Assembly: GCA_002633005.1 (NCBI GenBank)
Contig: NMRA01000179.1
Coordinates: 689,274 to 753,273, forward strand
Direction of reading: 5' to 3'
Length of the DNA stretch: 64,000 bases
Origin: Phoronis australis
Taxonomy: Eukaryota > Phoronida > Phoronidae
The position numbers and the translations under genes were made by a program. Positions 1 through 10,845 of the stretch are shown here, piece by piece. The stretch's first letter is position 1; each line of letters starts with the position of its first letter. A model generated the notes under the pieces. The model worked only from the letters and a program-made list of their open reading frames with translations, ran no database searches and was not told the DNA's origin.

Positions 1-280
1 GTTGTTTTACTGGCGTTGACATACTTTCGTGAATTAGTTGTCCCTGCTGAGTTAAGCCGTTCAATGTGAACCGTCATGTGCTTAAAAGCGTGTTTTCTTA
101 TGGACATAAACACTTACAGCCGATTTCATAAAGGTGGTTTAACAAAACCAGGTTTTAGACTTTAACCTGGTCTTCCTATACCTGGTCTAATTTTAGACCT
201 GACTTGCATTTCACCAACATGGTTTAAGAGTCTGAAAGCCTGGTTTTGCTAGACCAGGGAGCTGGTTCAGTAAAACCAGT

Positions 281-750
281 TTTAAAGTACTTCTTGCAAA
301 CTGCCCATGTGGTTCCAGTATCCGAAAATACTTACTACATAAATTCTCATTTTCGACACCCTTTCTTTATATTCTTTTCGCCTTTCTTGCCAAAAGCGAT
401 TTTTTAACAGTATTTGACCCTTCTCTCTGAGCGTATGATTACCGGTTGTCATCGGTTATTTCCGTACCCACATTTCCGGCTCATCAGTTCAGGAACTTGT
501 CCTGAACGCCGCCATTTTTTCCTTGTAACTGAATGTGCTATGGCTTGCTCGAAAAGTCTTCATTATTTTGTTTTATTAGTAATATATCGTGATTCGTTTG
601 CATATGTAGTGTATTTATAGTTTGTAGTTAGTGGTCGTTGATTTTTTTGGAATGTTACGCGTACTTAGTATGTTAAAATAGCATTGGTGTTTAGTTCCTT
701 ACGTAGGCCGGTCGAACCTAGGAACCAATATGGGTCGAACCAATTTTTTT
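281..750 (+). repeat. Dispersed repeat R1, copy A
   Basis: This segment is almost identical to the reverse complement of 52324-52767. The shared part runs from TTAAAGT.CTT..TGCAAACTG to GGGTCGAACCAATTTTTTT, with scattered substitutions and a short indel. It lies just inside the left arm of the 117-2945 element. The other copy runs into an N gap at exactly the inner edge of the match. No protein family was recognised. Confidence 0.85.
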
Positions 751-2057
751 CGGTTTTATTTTTTTCCTCGTTTTGAAAAAGTACTTTGCTATCATCGGAA
801 AGGTAGTACATTCTACTCAGTAAAAATCGAAAAAGTATCAAAATCGGGGCAAGCACTGTAAAGTTATTGCAAGTTTTGTGGCGAAATTTGGGTCACTTTG
901 TTTGGATCGCGTCGGCCATATTGGAGGACAGCGGGATGAGTTACGAGTTTAAAACTTTGTGTAAATTGTTTTCGCCAACAAATTACGGTGAAATTTAGTT
1001 AGACATATCTTTACTTACTATTCTGCACGATTCAACAGTGTTCACCAAATTTCAGCCTCGCAGTTGTTACTCATTAAGAGATAAATGTGCTCCCATTCCC
1101 GTTGGACTTCGTCTCATTTCTGGCGGCACCTACAATGTCGACTTTTGCTGAACTGAAAGGCATGTTCAATCGGCTACTTTGTAATTTGTGAAGATTTAAC
1201 GTTGATACATTTTGACAAACGTTGCTACAAAAAAGAAACTTTGTTCAATTTTCGGTTTTTTTGTGTTTGTGGCCAGCGACCAGTTAGGCCTAAGGGTAGT
1301 CTTGGCGCAAAGCTGTATAGGCCTACTAACAAGCTGTATTTTGACTATAGTCTTCACTGGTAGCTGGTGACTGAGGCTAACTAAGGTCTGCCGCGGCAGT
1401 GTGACACAGGACTAACCAGCCCGTAATTACATGCAAGTGTCTGAAACTACCCTTGAATATATGCAGCATTTATCATTTGACCATTTTACTTCGACAAAAC
1501 AGCTTCCAACCGCATGCATTTACCGTTCGCCAGTGTCTGGTCTCGATCCGCACATGGTCCGATAGGCTGCGGTCCCGAGTCTGGCAAAATAATTTCTGTC
1601 AAAATTTATTCGCCACATTTCTTCAGCTAATTCCATAAAATTGTCCGTAGTTTGACTTTATCAAAAGTAAGGCGCGCCGTCGATTTTTTTATCCCCGTTT
1701 GCTGGCTGGTAACAGTACAGGCACTGCTCCAGTCGCACTGACGGCGTTTTCTCGGCCTGGGTTCCTGAATGAATTGTACTTCCGGGTTCGCGGCAAGTTC
1801 AAAATGGCGGTGTTTCTTCGGGTGCGAATCGTGAGTGGCGCGTTCATTTAAACTGCTTTCGAGTACGGATCGTCTATTAGTTATGGGGTAGGTACTTCTT
1901 GGATCCTTATAACATCTTCTAACAATGTAATAAGGGTTAACGACACGTGAGAGAAGGACTTTAAAGTATCAAAGGCACCCCACTGTGTTGAGCTGGGTAA
2001 ACCCAACAAAGAAACTATTGAAGTGCTTCAATGAAACCTTGATCACGTGGGTATACA
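751..2057. other. Element interior without recognised genes
   Basis: Only short open frames without family motifs are present. T-rich and A-rich tracts occur. Nothing here supports a gene call; the stretch is the interior of the foldback-type element. Confidence 0.4.
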
Positions 2058-2403
2058 ATGGCATACACTAGTAGAATCAGTGCAGACATATACGAAAAAC
2101 ATCTAAAAGCTTTTCTCATGAGGAAAACTGTAATTTCTGTGACCAACACACGCACATTAAAGAACATGTTACATGCCCAAATTTATCTCCTTGTCATTTT
2201 AGTGTTTATTTTCCACGGCCAAAGAGGGGGGGCAGGACCCCTTCCTGGCAACATTATATCGAAGAACAGTGGAGGTGGAACTCAGAAGAATCAGAAGATG
2301 CTGTCATTAGTCAAATCCGTAGCGCTTACGACGATGACGCCCTGCTCGACCAGTCATATTCAGAGAAATCCGCAGGACACAATCCAGCACGTACTGGTCT
2401 ACG

Positions 2404-2561
2404 CATAGGCGGTTCCACGGGGGTCAAAGGGTCCGGAGTCCCCTTTTTCCCTTGATTTTAGTTATACCAAATCTATAATTTTCAAGTTGTTGACTTGCCT
2501 CCCCTTTCAAAATGTCCTTGACCGTCCCTCCCCCCTTTAAACAATCCTGGATCCGCCCCTG
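2404..2561. mobile_element. Short hAT-like MITE
   Basis: The right end reads (reverse complement) CAGGGGCGGATCCAGGATT, the classic hAT-type terminus. The left end CATAGGCGGTTCCACGGGGG is a degenerate version of it. The interior is C/G-run rich (TCCGGAGTCCCC, CCTCCCCCC). At about 158 bp it cannot code for a transposase. The family assignment rests on the terminus only. Confidence 0.55.
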
Positions 2562-3376
2562 CTACGTTTGATCTCGTGTCATAGTTAAACTGAATATTGA
2601 AAATAGTCCATTTTCGCTCTAAAATTGCGTTACAAATGCTCTTCGTGGCATCATTCAGTTGTACCTATATCATTCAAGTCTGACATATTTAACAGTTAAA
2701 CCTGAATATGACCAAGTCTAAAGTTAAACATGGTTTAAGATCTTAATATAGGTCTAAAGCATATAGACCTAGTTGGTGAAATGAAAACTGACTTAGACCA
2801 GGTCTAAACTGGAGTTAAACCAGGTTTTACTAGACCACTGGTCTAAAAGTTAAACCACCTTTATGAAATGCAGATTATCTTTAAACCTGGTCTAAGTCCA
2901 GTTTAAACCAGGTTTAACTTTAAACCACCTTTATGAAATCAGCTGTTGGTGTGTATCGAATGGACTCGGGTAGCCATTCATCGGGTAATACTGGGTTGAT
3001 AACAGTATGTACAGTTTGGAGTGAATTAATCGGGTGACTTAAAGGCGAAGGCAACCTTTTTCCATGTCATTTTGAGCTAAAATAAGGTTGGTTGGTTATC
3101 CTAGACATATTTTTCACTTAATTACAGCTTTTCGTAATTTTATTAATTACTCGTCCGCTTTTCCGGAAGTGACGTTTTAGGAGGCAAGCGCTTCCTGCCA
3201 CTTGGTTTTGCGTTGAGCTTACTGTGCGAATCTGTTCTATTCTGCTTTTGTTTTGTGCTATTTTTCACCAATTGTCGCCACCACTTTCCATCGGCGAGTA
3301 TTCTGCGGCAAGATAGGTTAGTACAGAACTCAACTGCGTTGGATTTAGGGATTGTTTAGTGTGTTGTAAGCTGAAC

Positions 3377-3688
3377 ATGGCTGGAGTCGGTGACCCGTAT
3401 CACAGTGATAGTAGTGTGAGTGACGGAGACCTTGTTCACAGCAGTGGTGACGAGGAATTTTTTCACGGACATTCAGTGGGTGGGTACATACTTGAGCCCG
3501 AGTACAACGAGGCAGAGTACACACAGGCACAGGCAGCTGTTGAGAGAAACGAGGCGGCTACTGAAGACAGACGTGGTGACACATCTTGGTGCAAATGCAC
3601 TGTGTGCGTTGTTATGCCTACCTCAATTGAATGCTTGTGCTGTTCCGAGTTCCACATCAATTATCTTTTTGGTCTCTTCCTCCATTAG
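3377..3688 (+). CDS. P2X7 C-terminal (Z7/ballast)-like zinc-binding protein, 3'-truncated
   Basis: The start chosen is the ATG at 3377, because it is in a good context (GAACATGG) and is conserved in the second copy; an in-frame ATG lies 18 bases upstream. The protein is acidic and Asp/Ser/Glu-rich for about 70 residues, then shows W-C-x-C-x2-C, an MPT motif and a C-x-CC end at about residues 73-95. This pattern resembles the zinc-binding cytoplasmic tail of the P2X7 receptor (P2RX7_C / Z7 domain), which is known in many invertebrate proteins outside P2X receptors. The match breaks at position 3652, where an internal deletion joins it to the opposing transposase, so the last ~12 residues are readthrough. 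It has no membrane segment. Copy 2 continues a little further with an AEAKPLLD stretch. Function within the element is unknown. Confidence 0.65.
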   Translation: MAGVGDPYHSDSSVSDGDLVHSSGDEEFFHGHSVGGYILEPEYNEAEYTQAQAAVERNEAATEDRRGDTSWCKCTVCVVMPTSIECLCCSEFHINYLFGLFLH

Positions 3689-4717
3689 AGTGTATGTGGT
3701 ATACTTGGCGGACCGCCCTGGTGAGTCAGACAAGTTCTCCTTCTCCATGAATTCCGCCACCAACTCGAGATGTTGTGACATGTATGCGTCATTGACAACT
3801 GGTATTAAATAGGAATTCTGAATGTTGTTGAATGTTGTTTTCGAAAAAAAATTGACTTTTCCAAAGTCCATCATTGTCTTCACCGACTGAAACGTGTTTC
3901 CAGTGAAGAGCACACCACTGGACATGGTTAAGTGGACCTCCGGCATACCACGGACAGAGGAACAACTGTCCCACTTGCCAGAGTGTCCCGTGACACACTC
4001 CCACTGGATGGTGACCTGAGCACCCAAACTGCTTACATTGTGTCGTGTGACTCCCTCGCCACACACCTGGCACCTTCTAAATAGCTCCAACACTTTAGAC
4101 AAGTCCACAATAAACTTATCAAAGTTTGGCTCACCGATCTGTTCACTGGACGACGAACTGTCCTCTTCACTGGGTGTCGAACTGGGCCTGTAATCACTCC
4201 CACTACTCAATATCGCTGCAGGGCTGCTTAGAGGCTCTGGGCTGGAGAAAACAGCACAGGGCGAATCACTACTGGTTCCAGGAATTGCACGCTCTGGGGT
4301 ACGTTCGGAGGCACGGGTGACAGTAGATGAAGTGCCTCCACTGGCTCCAGTCACTGTACTGGCCACAGCTCGCGAGGCTTCTCGCTTCAAAAACGCACTT
4401 CTCGGGGGTGGCGACGGGGCACTGCCGGGAATCAACACAGACGGAATGGCATCCTTCTTCAAGCGTTGTTTCGCGGGGACCTTCATCAGTTCAGCGTACA
4501 AATCCCTTTCGTAATCGGACGGCAGAAAGTGCTTGCCACACACACGGTAATTCTCCACTGCTTTGTACGTTGCGTGGACGGGTAACGCTGCGTTCTTCAC
4601 ACGAACGAGCCAAGTACGGCGAAGTGTGTCATCCATCGGAAAGCGATGCAAAGGCACTCCCAAAGCGCGCGTGAGCCGATAATTACTACATCCCGGTACG
4701 CAGCAACAGTGTGGCAT
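3623..4717 (-). pseudogene. THAP-domain Kolobok-type transposase, C-terminally truncated
   Basis: The frame opens with a THAP zinc finger (residues ~1-95). It has C-x4-C near the start (CCCVPGCSN), LHRFP, a tryptophan in RRTWLVRV, a distal C-x2-H (VCGKHF) and an IPSV motif in the AVPTIF position. A Ser/Pro-rich linker follows (~105-200). Then comes the Kolobok-type catalytic region: CQVCGEG, W-x-C-x2-GH, LFTGNTF, and a DSPGRSAKYTTYTLM segment whose Asp is probably the first catalytic acid. The protein stops near position 3652, where internal deletion fuses it to the tail of the opposing gene, so later catalytic residues are gone. It would bind element ends as a THAP protein but cannot transpose alone. 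At 364 residues it is far shorter than full-length family members. Confidence 0.85.
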
Positions 4718-5191
4718 GTTGACTGACTAGTAAATGAAAGCGAACGACGACGGAACTTAACACAACCGAGGTAGAACAATGACTGACTCGGCAGCTCTCA
4801 CAGTCAGACTATGTGAAAAGAAATTGGCGGGAAGCGCTTGCCTCCTAAAACGTCACTTCCGGAAAAGCGGACGAATAATTAATAAATTTACGAAAAGCTG
4901 TAATTAAGTGAAAAATATGTCTAGGATAACCAACCAACCTTATTTTAGCTCAAAATGACATGGAAAAAGGTTGCCTTCGCCTTTAAGGCCTACCGTGTAA
5001 GGCAAAAACCCAAAACTGTGGTTGTTACAGTATGTTAAGAGCATGGTTCTGAGCCCTAGTGCGATAAATTGTCAAATGTGACGAACTGTGAGGCGTGTAG
5101 GCTTGTTCGTTTTGCTTTTTAACAGCGCCTTTTAATTCGAACATCTACGATTAACACCCACACGTAGTGACGCTCACGGGTAAAAACCAAC

Positions 5192-5395
5192 ATGACCGCG
5201 GCACCCAAAACATGGGCTCGAGTTCTAAAAGTCGGACCGACTCGCCACAAAACAGCACCTACAGGGATCAAATGGGTCCGCCGAACCAGGAAATGGGACC
5301 GACGCACATACAAACATGACCGACCCACCACAAAACAGGACCGCCGGAGACTGAACATGACTGCCCGGGAATGAAACTTGACTGCCACCACTCAC
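5192..5395. repeat. 21-bp minisatellite, about nine diverged units
   Basis: Successive units of 20-22 bp follow the pattern ACCGnCnnACCAnnAAACATG. Because the unit is a multiple of three, both strands stay open across the array and give heptad-periodic peptides rich in Arg/Lys/Thr (+) or Val/Arg/Ser (-). No protein family is recognised, and the open frames are probably by-products of the repeat. Confidence 0.7.
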
Positions 5396-5744
5396 TTGTG
5401 ATAACATACAAATAATTGAAAGAAGGTCAATATTTAAAATAGTAATAAATCTAACCAAAAACCAACCACGATCACATTTTTGAGACAAATAATTATAATT
5501 GTATTTACTGTGTATTTATTTTTTTGAAACAAAACAATACTCGTTTCCTCCCATTGGACATTTTCATCAAGTCACTGAAAAAAGGCGTTCGAGAATAACT
5601 GGTTTTCGGGCAAATTATCGTCATAACAAGAATTTTTGCTATGCATGTAGACCTTTAGACCGAAGTGGGTTAAAAACTGAGCGCATAACTCTTACACAAA
5701 ATTAGTGTCATTAAAAACTACACTTTTTCCGCCTGAGTAAACCA
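5396..5744. other. AT-rich intergenic stretch
   Basis: No domain-bearing frame, inverted repeat or dispersed repeat was recognised here. Confidence 0.4.
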
Positions 5745-5990
5745 AATTCTCACATGACCTGGAATGTGTTACGACACGACGAGTTAATAAAACCGAATAC
5801 CTAATTTTTTATGTTACGTGAGTGAATCACAAAGTAATACAAAGTAGAAACTCATACACTGTACGTCTTACAGTTTATCGTCTGCGATACACTAAAACAA
5901 CCAAACGCGCGCCAACCAAACAATGCTGGAATTCCAAAAAGGTGACAAGGTTACGATTGACAAATCGGGTGTCGAAGCTGTACGCATTCC
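5745..5990 (+). repeat. Dispersed repeat R3, copy A, ending in an ATG-led frame
   Basis: The sequence from about CCTGGAATGTGTTACGACAC to ATTGACAAATCGGGTGTCG matches the reverse complement of 28594-28808 at roughly 75-80%. In both copies the shared block ends with AAACAATG followed by codons for a similar short peptide (GDK-TIDK-GV). Here the frame starting at 5923 stays open for 69 residues (to 6132); in the other copy it runs into a G-rich repeat and a single N. This may be the 5' end of a repeated gene or of an unclassified mobile element. Confidence 0.6.
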
Positions 5991-6448
5991 CATTGGGAAG
6001 GAAGGACGTGCAAACAACATTTTAAAAGACCCATCTTCGGTGGCCAATTCCATATCAACGTTCATTCAAACGGAAACGAACCCCAACCCAAGAAACGCGA
6101 TGAGACTCTCTTGTTGTGCTGTTTCAAGGTAAATTCAGTGCTCCAGCGTGGGTGAAGATATCCCACTGCTGCACTTTATGCGTATAAGTCGTCTGCGATC
6201 AAGGCTATAAAAAGTTCATAATAAAAGTTAACTGTCGTTTCGTGTGGAACGATGGCGATTTGCATGGCCGCTCGTTGCCTTGGTGTAAAGCCGTATGCCA
6301 AATATACAGCTGAGACGAGATGTGGGTAAAAAACTGATCAAAATTAGTGTCAATAAAAACTAAACTCTTCATTTAGTAAACTTAATTGTTTACCGGTGAT
6401 GCAAAACATGACTTTCTATCGTTATTCTCCTGGGCCCGGTTGCATAAA

Positions 6449-6605
6449 AGTCTGTATAACTATCCGGCGGATAAGAGCTTATAAGCCGGATAAGATTTAT
6501 ACGCCGGATAGTTATCCGGGGTATAAATTTGTGTTGCACAAAGCTTGGATAAGGTTCGGATAACTATCCGGCGGATATCTATGTTATACGGTGGATAGCC
6601 AAATT
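6449..6605. repeat. Harbinger left subterminal palindrome array
   Basis: Several copies of a self-complementary core, TATCCGGCGGATA or TATACGCCGGATA, occur in the first ~175 bases of the element. A matching array lies at the other end (16385-16525). In this superfamily such repeats are plausible binding sites for the Myb-like protein or transposase; that role is inferred. Confidence 0.65.
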
Positions 6606-6657
6606 GGATACCATATAAGGTAATACCCATAATTCCTGTTACCATGGCATAGACAAA

Positions 6658-8381
6658 ATGGCTGAGAAAAGATCTTGTAATTGGACAAAGCACGAATTCA
6701 ACCTTTTGACTGAACTTGCCGAGTCGAACTTGCAAGTAATAAACAGCAAGTTCAGTCAGAAGGTGACGAAGGCCGAAAAGAACTCTGTTTGGGATGACAT
6801 AGCTTCCAACATCACAAGTGTGGGAGCAGCAAACAGAACAGCGTATGACACACAGGAAAAGTGGAGGCACATGGTGTCTGGGTCGAGAGCCTCAAAGAAC
6901 CAACTGCAAAGAGAGGTGAAGAAAACGGGAGGAGGCTCTCACCCCAAACCCATGGAGGAGGCTGTGAAAAAAATCGTGGCACTGTTTACAGACACACCCT
7001 GTTTCAGTGGACTGGAAGCTGCAATTGAATCAGGTATGAATTAATCAAGTGAGGCATACGAATATTCCTTGGTTTATGATACATTATCAACAACACTTCA
7101 TCAGAATGCTCTCTATTTTTCACTTTATTTCTTCAAAATTGAAACGTACAACTCCCTTAGGAGTTCAATAATTATTTGCTACGTGGCATTCACTGCTTTG
7201 TAAAAATAGTTCAACCAAGTTTGGAATCTAGGTCACAGGGTTATAAACATTGTATCAACGGAACAGACACGTTGCACGAACGTAGCTACAAGTACGTGAA
7301 CCAAAAAATCCCGCAGGGATACTACATAATTACAAACACCAACATTCTCTTCCATTCCTTACACATATAAGCTATGGCCCTATGTTGATTGATCAAATCC
7401 CGGGGCTAGGAACATAGACAAAGTGATTCATACATTACATCCGTCACGTGTAACCTTCTAGTAAGTCACATTAGTGACTAGTCTAGCAGTTTTATCGGTA
7501 CAGCTGTAGGTAGGCCTATGGCATTGCTGACGAAAACCAGCATACGCAAAACAAAAGCCCTACATAATTGTTCAGTGTCTTAGTTACTCACGAACAAAGA
7601 TTCTTGAGTCAAAAACTGCCGCCATCTATCACTCAATCTTGGGACACAACCCAAAATTATTTTGCACAAGTGCCGCGCTCTTCGCCGCAGCGTGCATTCC
7701 CGAATGGGTTGTTGCTGGAATGTACGGGGCACCAAATGGGGGCTATACTAAGCAGCGGTATTCGATGAGTCTGACAGACGAGGGAACTGGAAATATCATC
7801 TCCCGTCGTGTTACTCTCTCCCAACCCACACCATGCCTCAAAACATATGTTGACGATCCTGGAAGGCTTAGTAAATTGGGGTCCATAACATCAGATAATG
7901 ATTAGGATAACTTCCTGCTTGTGATCGGTCTCGTACGTACGAATATCAAAACGCTTTAAGTGTGCACTTTTAACTTCATTTCAGGAATTTTCACTCCAAC
8001 AACTGCTCAGACTGCCGAGAGCCAATCACCACAAGCAACCGTCGCATCTGAAATTATATCATTGCCTAGCACTCCAAAACTGATTACTTCTTGGGACACA
8101 ATTCTCACTAGTTCATCACCATATCTTTGTGCTAACCACCCTCGTTCGGAATCTCCCGTCACCTCCGCTTCGGAGAAACCATTGAGGAAAAAAACGTAAG
8201 CAGTAATGAATTAAACGCCATACATGTATCAAAGGAGGTCCTGGAACTAAAGAAAAAAAATGGAAAATGAATTAGAAGCCAACCAACGGAGAAGAATAAA
8301 AGAAGAAAGGAAATTGGACTTAGAAATCGAATTCTCATACTAAAGAACAAGAAACTGAAGATGGAAATTGAAAACATGTGA
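6658..8381 (+). pseudogene. Harbinger Myb/SANT-like DNA-binding protein (broken)
   Basis: Exon 1 (6658-7033) encodes a Myb/SANT-like domain of the Myb_DNA-bind_5 type. It has NWTKHEFNLLTEL at the first helix, KFSQKVT, a tryptophan in VWDDIASN, KWRHM, and the family tail KKTGGGSHPKP followed by FTDTPCFSGLE. It ends at a clean donor (TCAG|GTATGA, phase 1). Exon 2 begins at 7985 after TTTCAG and restores the frame (Gly-Ile-Phe-Thr). The C-terminal part should be a basic coiled coil (frames carrying SKEVLELKKK, ENELEANQRRRIKEER, KNKKLKMEIENM). It is split by frameshifts in A-runs near 8190 and 8255 and by a further break near 8335. Family members guide the transposase to the element ends and into the nucleus. 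Confidence 0.75.
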
Positions 8382-9776
8382 CTGTTTTGAGTCAAATGTT
8401 CTTTCTGCAAGTGTTGTAATGTTATTTATTTGTTGCTTGTGAAACTTACGTGCTGTTACCTTCGTTGAAATGAATGATAAGGTGGGTATTTCTGAGAAGA
8501 TTGGATGTTTACTACAACAGGATATGCACTACTAAAAAATAGCGCTCCAGTCAGTTTTCTTGTCTATTTTTTTGAAAAGATTGGGAAAAAGTTTACACTT
8601 GTTGCACATAAGTCCATTCATTAGCTCAATACAATTATATTGACTTGTAATTTATTGACGATTGCATAGTTCCACCATTGCCTGTATTAATCGTGTTAAG
8701 TGGGACCATTTGTTTTTCGGTAATACTCTGCACTTATTTACTGCGTGTCGATAAACCCAACCACTGAGAAAAGATACATGTATGCGTATTTAATCAATCA
8801 GTATCAATAATATTTATTGTACATCGTAGGTATTGAGTACACATACGTAAATTCCAATGTACAATCACAGAGCACTTGTTCTCATGAAGCCATAGGTTTC
8901 CAAATATACAATGCAAGACTCTTAACAAATTCATGACTTTTCTGATTGATTATCTAACATTCACAAGCTCTGGTGCAGTTAAAATCGTATCCCAAATTCA
9001 ACGCCAGACATAACATATACTGAAACCTAGAACGTATTTACAGAAACCATTAACAAAATTGATTGAACACACGACCCCTTTCGTTATTGACAGTCTTCAT
9101 TCCGTTTCGCTCATATGTTCGAAATAAAACTGTACACTGAACGGAACAGTGATGAAGTAACTGACCAAGAGACATGATTAAAATGTACACGGTATTTCGA
9201 AACATACTTGTTTCATTATCAAGTGGAAATAAAATGACGCATAATACCACCACAGAGCACAAGCTGGAGACATACACAGTGGGACACGGCAGGTTTGAAA
9301 TACCGCAAAGAATGACAAATGAAGGGGGTTATCAGGAAATTCAGGCAAACAACAGTAACGTGCGGTCCGACCGTATTTGCTGTTCATTCAAAACGGGCTT
9401 TTCAAATGCAATCGAAAGAGACTCCCGATACTTTCGATCGCACGTCGTGCTCTACGTACCGAATTGACGCGTTTTCCACAATTTCTTGACGAGTGATTTT
9501 ACGTTCCTGACATCGCAGAAAATGTTCTTGGATGTCGCCACTTTAAAGCTGAATAAATAACGGACGGAAAAGACTGCAAACCGCTTGACTAATGCAACAT
9601 TGTTTGACATTTGAATGAAGACATTCGTTCATAGGGCATACAAACTCATTAATAATAGTACACGGGGCAACGGGACGGACTTCCGCTTTAGAAATGCTAG
9701 GTTTCACGACCAAAGTTGGAGGACGTACAATTCCAATATAACATCGAGGTAGTCATCGGGCTCACAAACTTAAACA
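8382..9776. other. Harbinger interior, no recognised gene
   Basis: Only short frames without motifs were seen on either strand, in AT-rich sequence between the two element genes. Confidence 0.4.
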
Positions 9777-10079
9777 TTAACCATAAGGATTTTCATCAAA
9801 TATTTTCTTGTAAAAAACCTTTTTGGCCATTCCGGTCCGACGTGCAGGGACTTCACAATTAATTCTGGACATGAATCGCTTTATATGGAGGTCTACCAAA
9901 GCATTGGTGTACTCATTATTCACCAGTGTTTCAGTGTTTGTGTTATGCGATCCACCTTTGAATAAACAATAGGCAGTTGGACCACACTTGTGTGCGCAAC
10001 ATATCAATGATTTAATGGAGTAACGACTCTGAATGGTGTTATCAAGATGCTTCGCTGTCTTGTGAGATGGCGTCAGCAC
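9777..10079 (-). other. Unrecognised 100-residue open frame
   Basis: The frame has mixed composition with a Cys pair (CCAHKCG) and a basic C-terminal half, and lies on the same strand as the 10272-10716 frames. No family was recognised and coding status is uncertain. It may be a remnant of the same degraded gene. Confidence 0.2.
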
Positions 10080-10271
10080 TTGGGATATTGTCGGCCGTAG
10101 AGCCGGAACAACTTGTTGTGTTCATTTTGGGGTGACCATAGAGATAACCTTCGGAGTAGTCACCTTCGAATTCAGACTAGATAATTCGACGACCAGCCTC
10201 AGCATTTATAGCCTTGGACGACTGAATTCATGTTTATTGAAGCTCAATGAGGGGTGTCGGACTAATGATGA

Positions 10272-10716
10272 TTAATTTTTAGGGTCACATACTACTAATA
10301 GACTATCGGAATAGTCATCTTTGTTTAAAATAACATGATACTGAGCAGACTTCTCGGGAAATAACGATATTATCATTTCTTTAAAATCCTTTGCCGGGAA
10401 GCATCTATAACAGACGGCTGGAGAGAGTACACTGATGATTTTTGTTGCGACAATTAGTGCCTTCAGAGAGAAGCTGTTCTCATATGTTAATGTTAACACT
10501 GAGAAACCCATCAGCTTTCAGTCGCAAAATATCATTATACAAATTTTCCAACTCAGTTTTCTTGGTGTCAAACTTGGCTCTAAAATGAACATCAATGCCC
10601 AGTGCGAGAAAGTCCTTGTCTGCAGCAACTACATCACAGACAGATAGGTTCACATAGGTTTCACGTTCCTCTGGTAGTTTAAAGAATGTCAGTAACCAAA
10701 AGCGTCGTGTATTCAA
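10272..10716 (-). pseudogene. Unrecognised broken protein-coding remnant
   Basis: Two overlapping minus-strand frames (10716-10480 and 10511-10272) read as one protein of about 145 residues if a single frameshift near 10500 is allowed: the sequence ...RLKADGF in one frame continues as SVLTLTYENSF in the other. Composition is protein-like, with hydrophobic blocks (LIVATKIISVL) and cysteines (AVCYRCFP). No known family is recognised. It lies inside the Harbinger element but belongs to neither of its standard genes, so it may be captured or from an older insertion. Confidence 0.35.
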
Positions 10717-10845
10717 TCATTTCTGCATGTCGGAAAACCTTCTCCCGAAGTACAGACATACATGTACATGTAAACCATTGTGAACTTTTTCAATAGATCC
10801 ACACATTCAATGTACTCATATTAGTAATTCACTGTATAACAATTA

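Larger units (their letters stand above)
117..2945. mobile_element. Foldback-type DNA element with long inverted arms
   Basis: The left end (from 117, CAGCCGATTTCATAAAGGTG) is matched in inverted orientation by the right end (to 2945), with only a C/T difference in the outer 20 bases. Both arms, about 117-300 and 2690-2945, are packed with short partly palindromic repeats of the AAACCAGGTTTAA / TAGACCAGGTCTA type. A second inner copy of the end motif lies near 2855-2880. The interior holds a dispersed repeat (281-750) and a small hAT-like insertion (2404-2561). No transposase was recognised inside, so it looks non-autonomous. Target duplication could not be fixed. Confidence 0.6.
3039..4986. 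mobile_element. Kolobok-like DNA transposon, copy 1 (internally deleted)
   Basis: The element is bounded by TTAA on both sides (3039-3042, 4983-4986). Its terminal inverted repeats are about 160 bp, near 3043-3204 and 4822-4982, and begin AGGCGAAGGCAACCTTTTTCC. TTAA target duplication plus a THAP-domain transposase is the signature of the Kolobok superfamily. It holds two convergent genes: a short P2X7-tail-like gene reading inward from the left and a THAP transposase reading inward from the right. An internal deletion joins them near 3652. Sibling copy 2 at 13736-15438 is very similar but deleted differently. An unoccupied site for copy 2 confirms that TTAA is the duplicated target. Confidence 0.85.

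Noticed and set aside
2058-2408. 116-residue plus-strand open frame
   Set aside because: No family motif; its end runs into the hAT-like MITE and it lies in the interior of a non-autonomous element.
4327-4674. Plus-strand frames opposite the THAP gene (also 14500-14967)
   Set aside because: They are antisense to the conserved THAP/linker coding sequence, with no motif of their own.
3039-4986. Assignment of the THAP element to P elements or piggyBac
   Set aside because: P elements make 8-bp target duplications, whereas the empty site here shows TTAA. piggyBac shares TTAA, but its transposase has no THAP domain of this kind.
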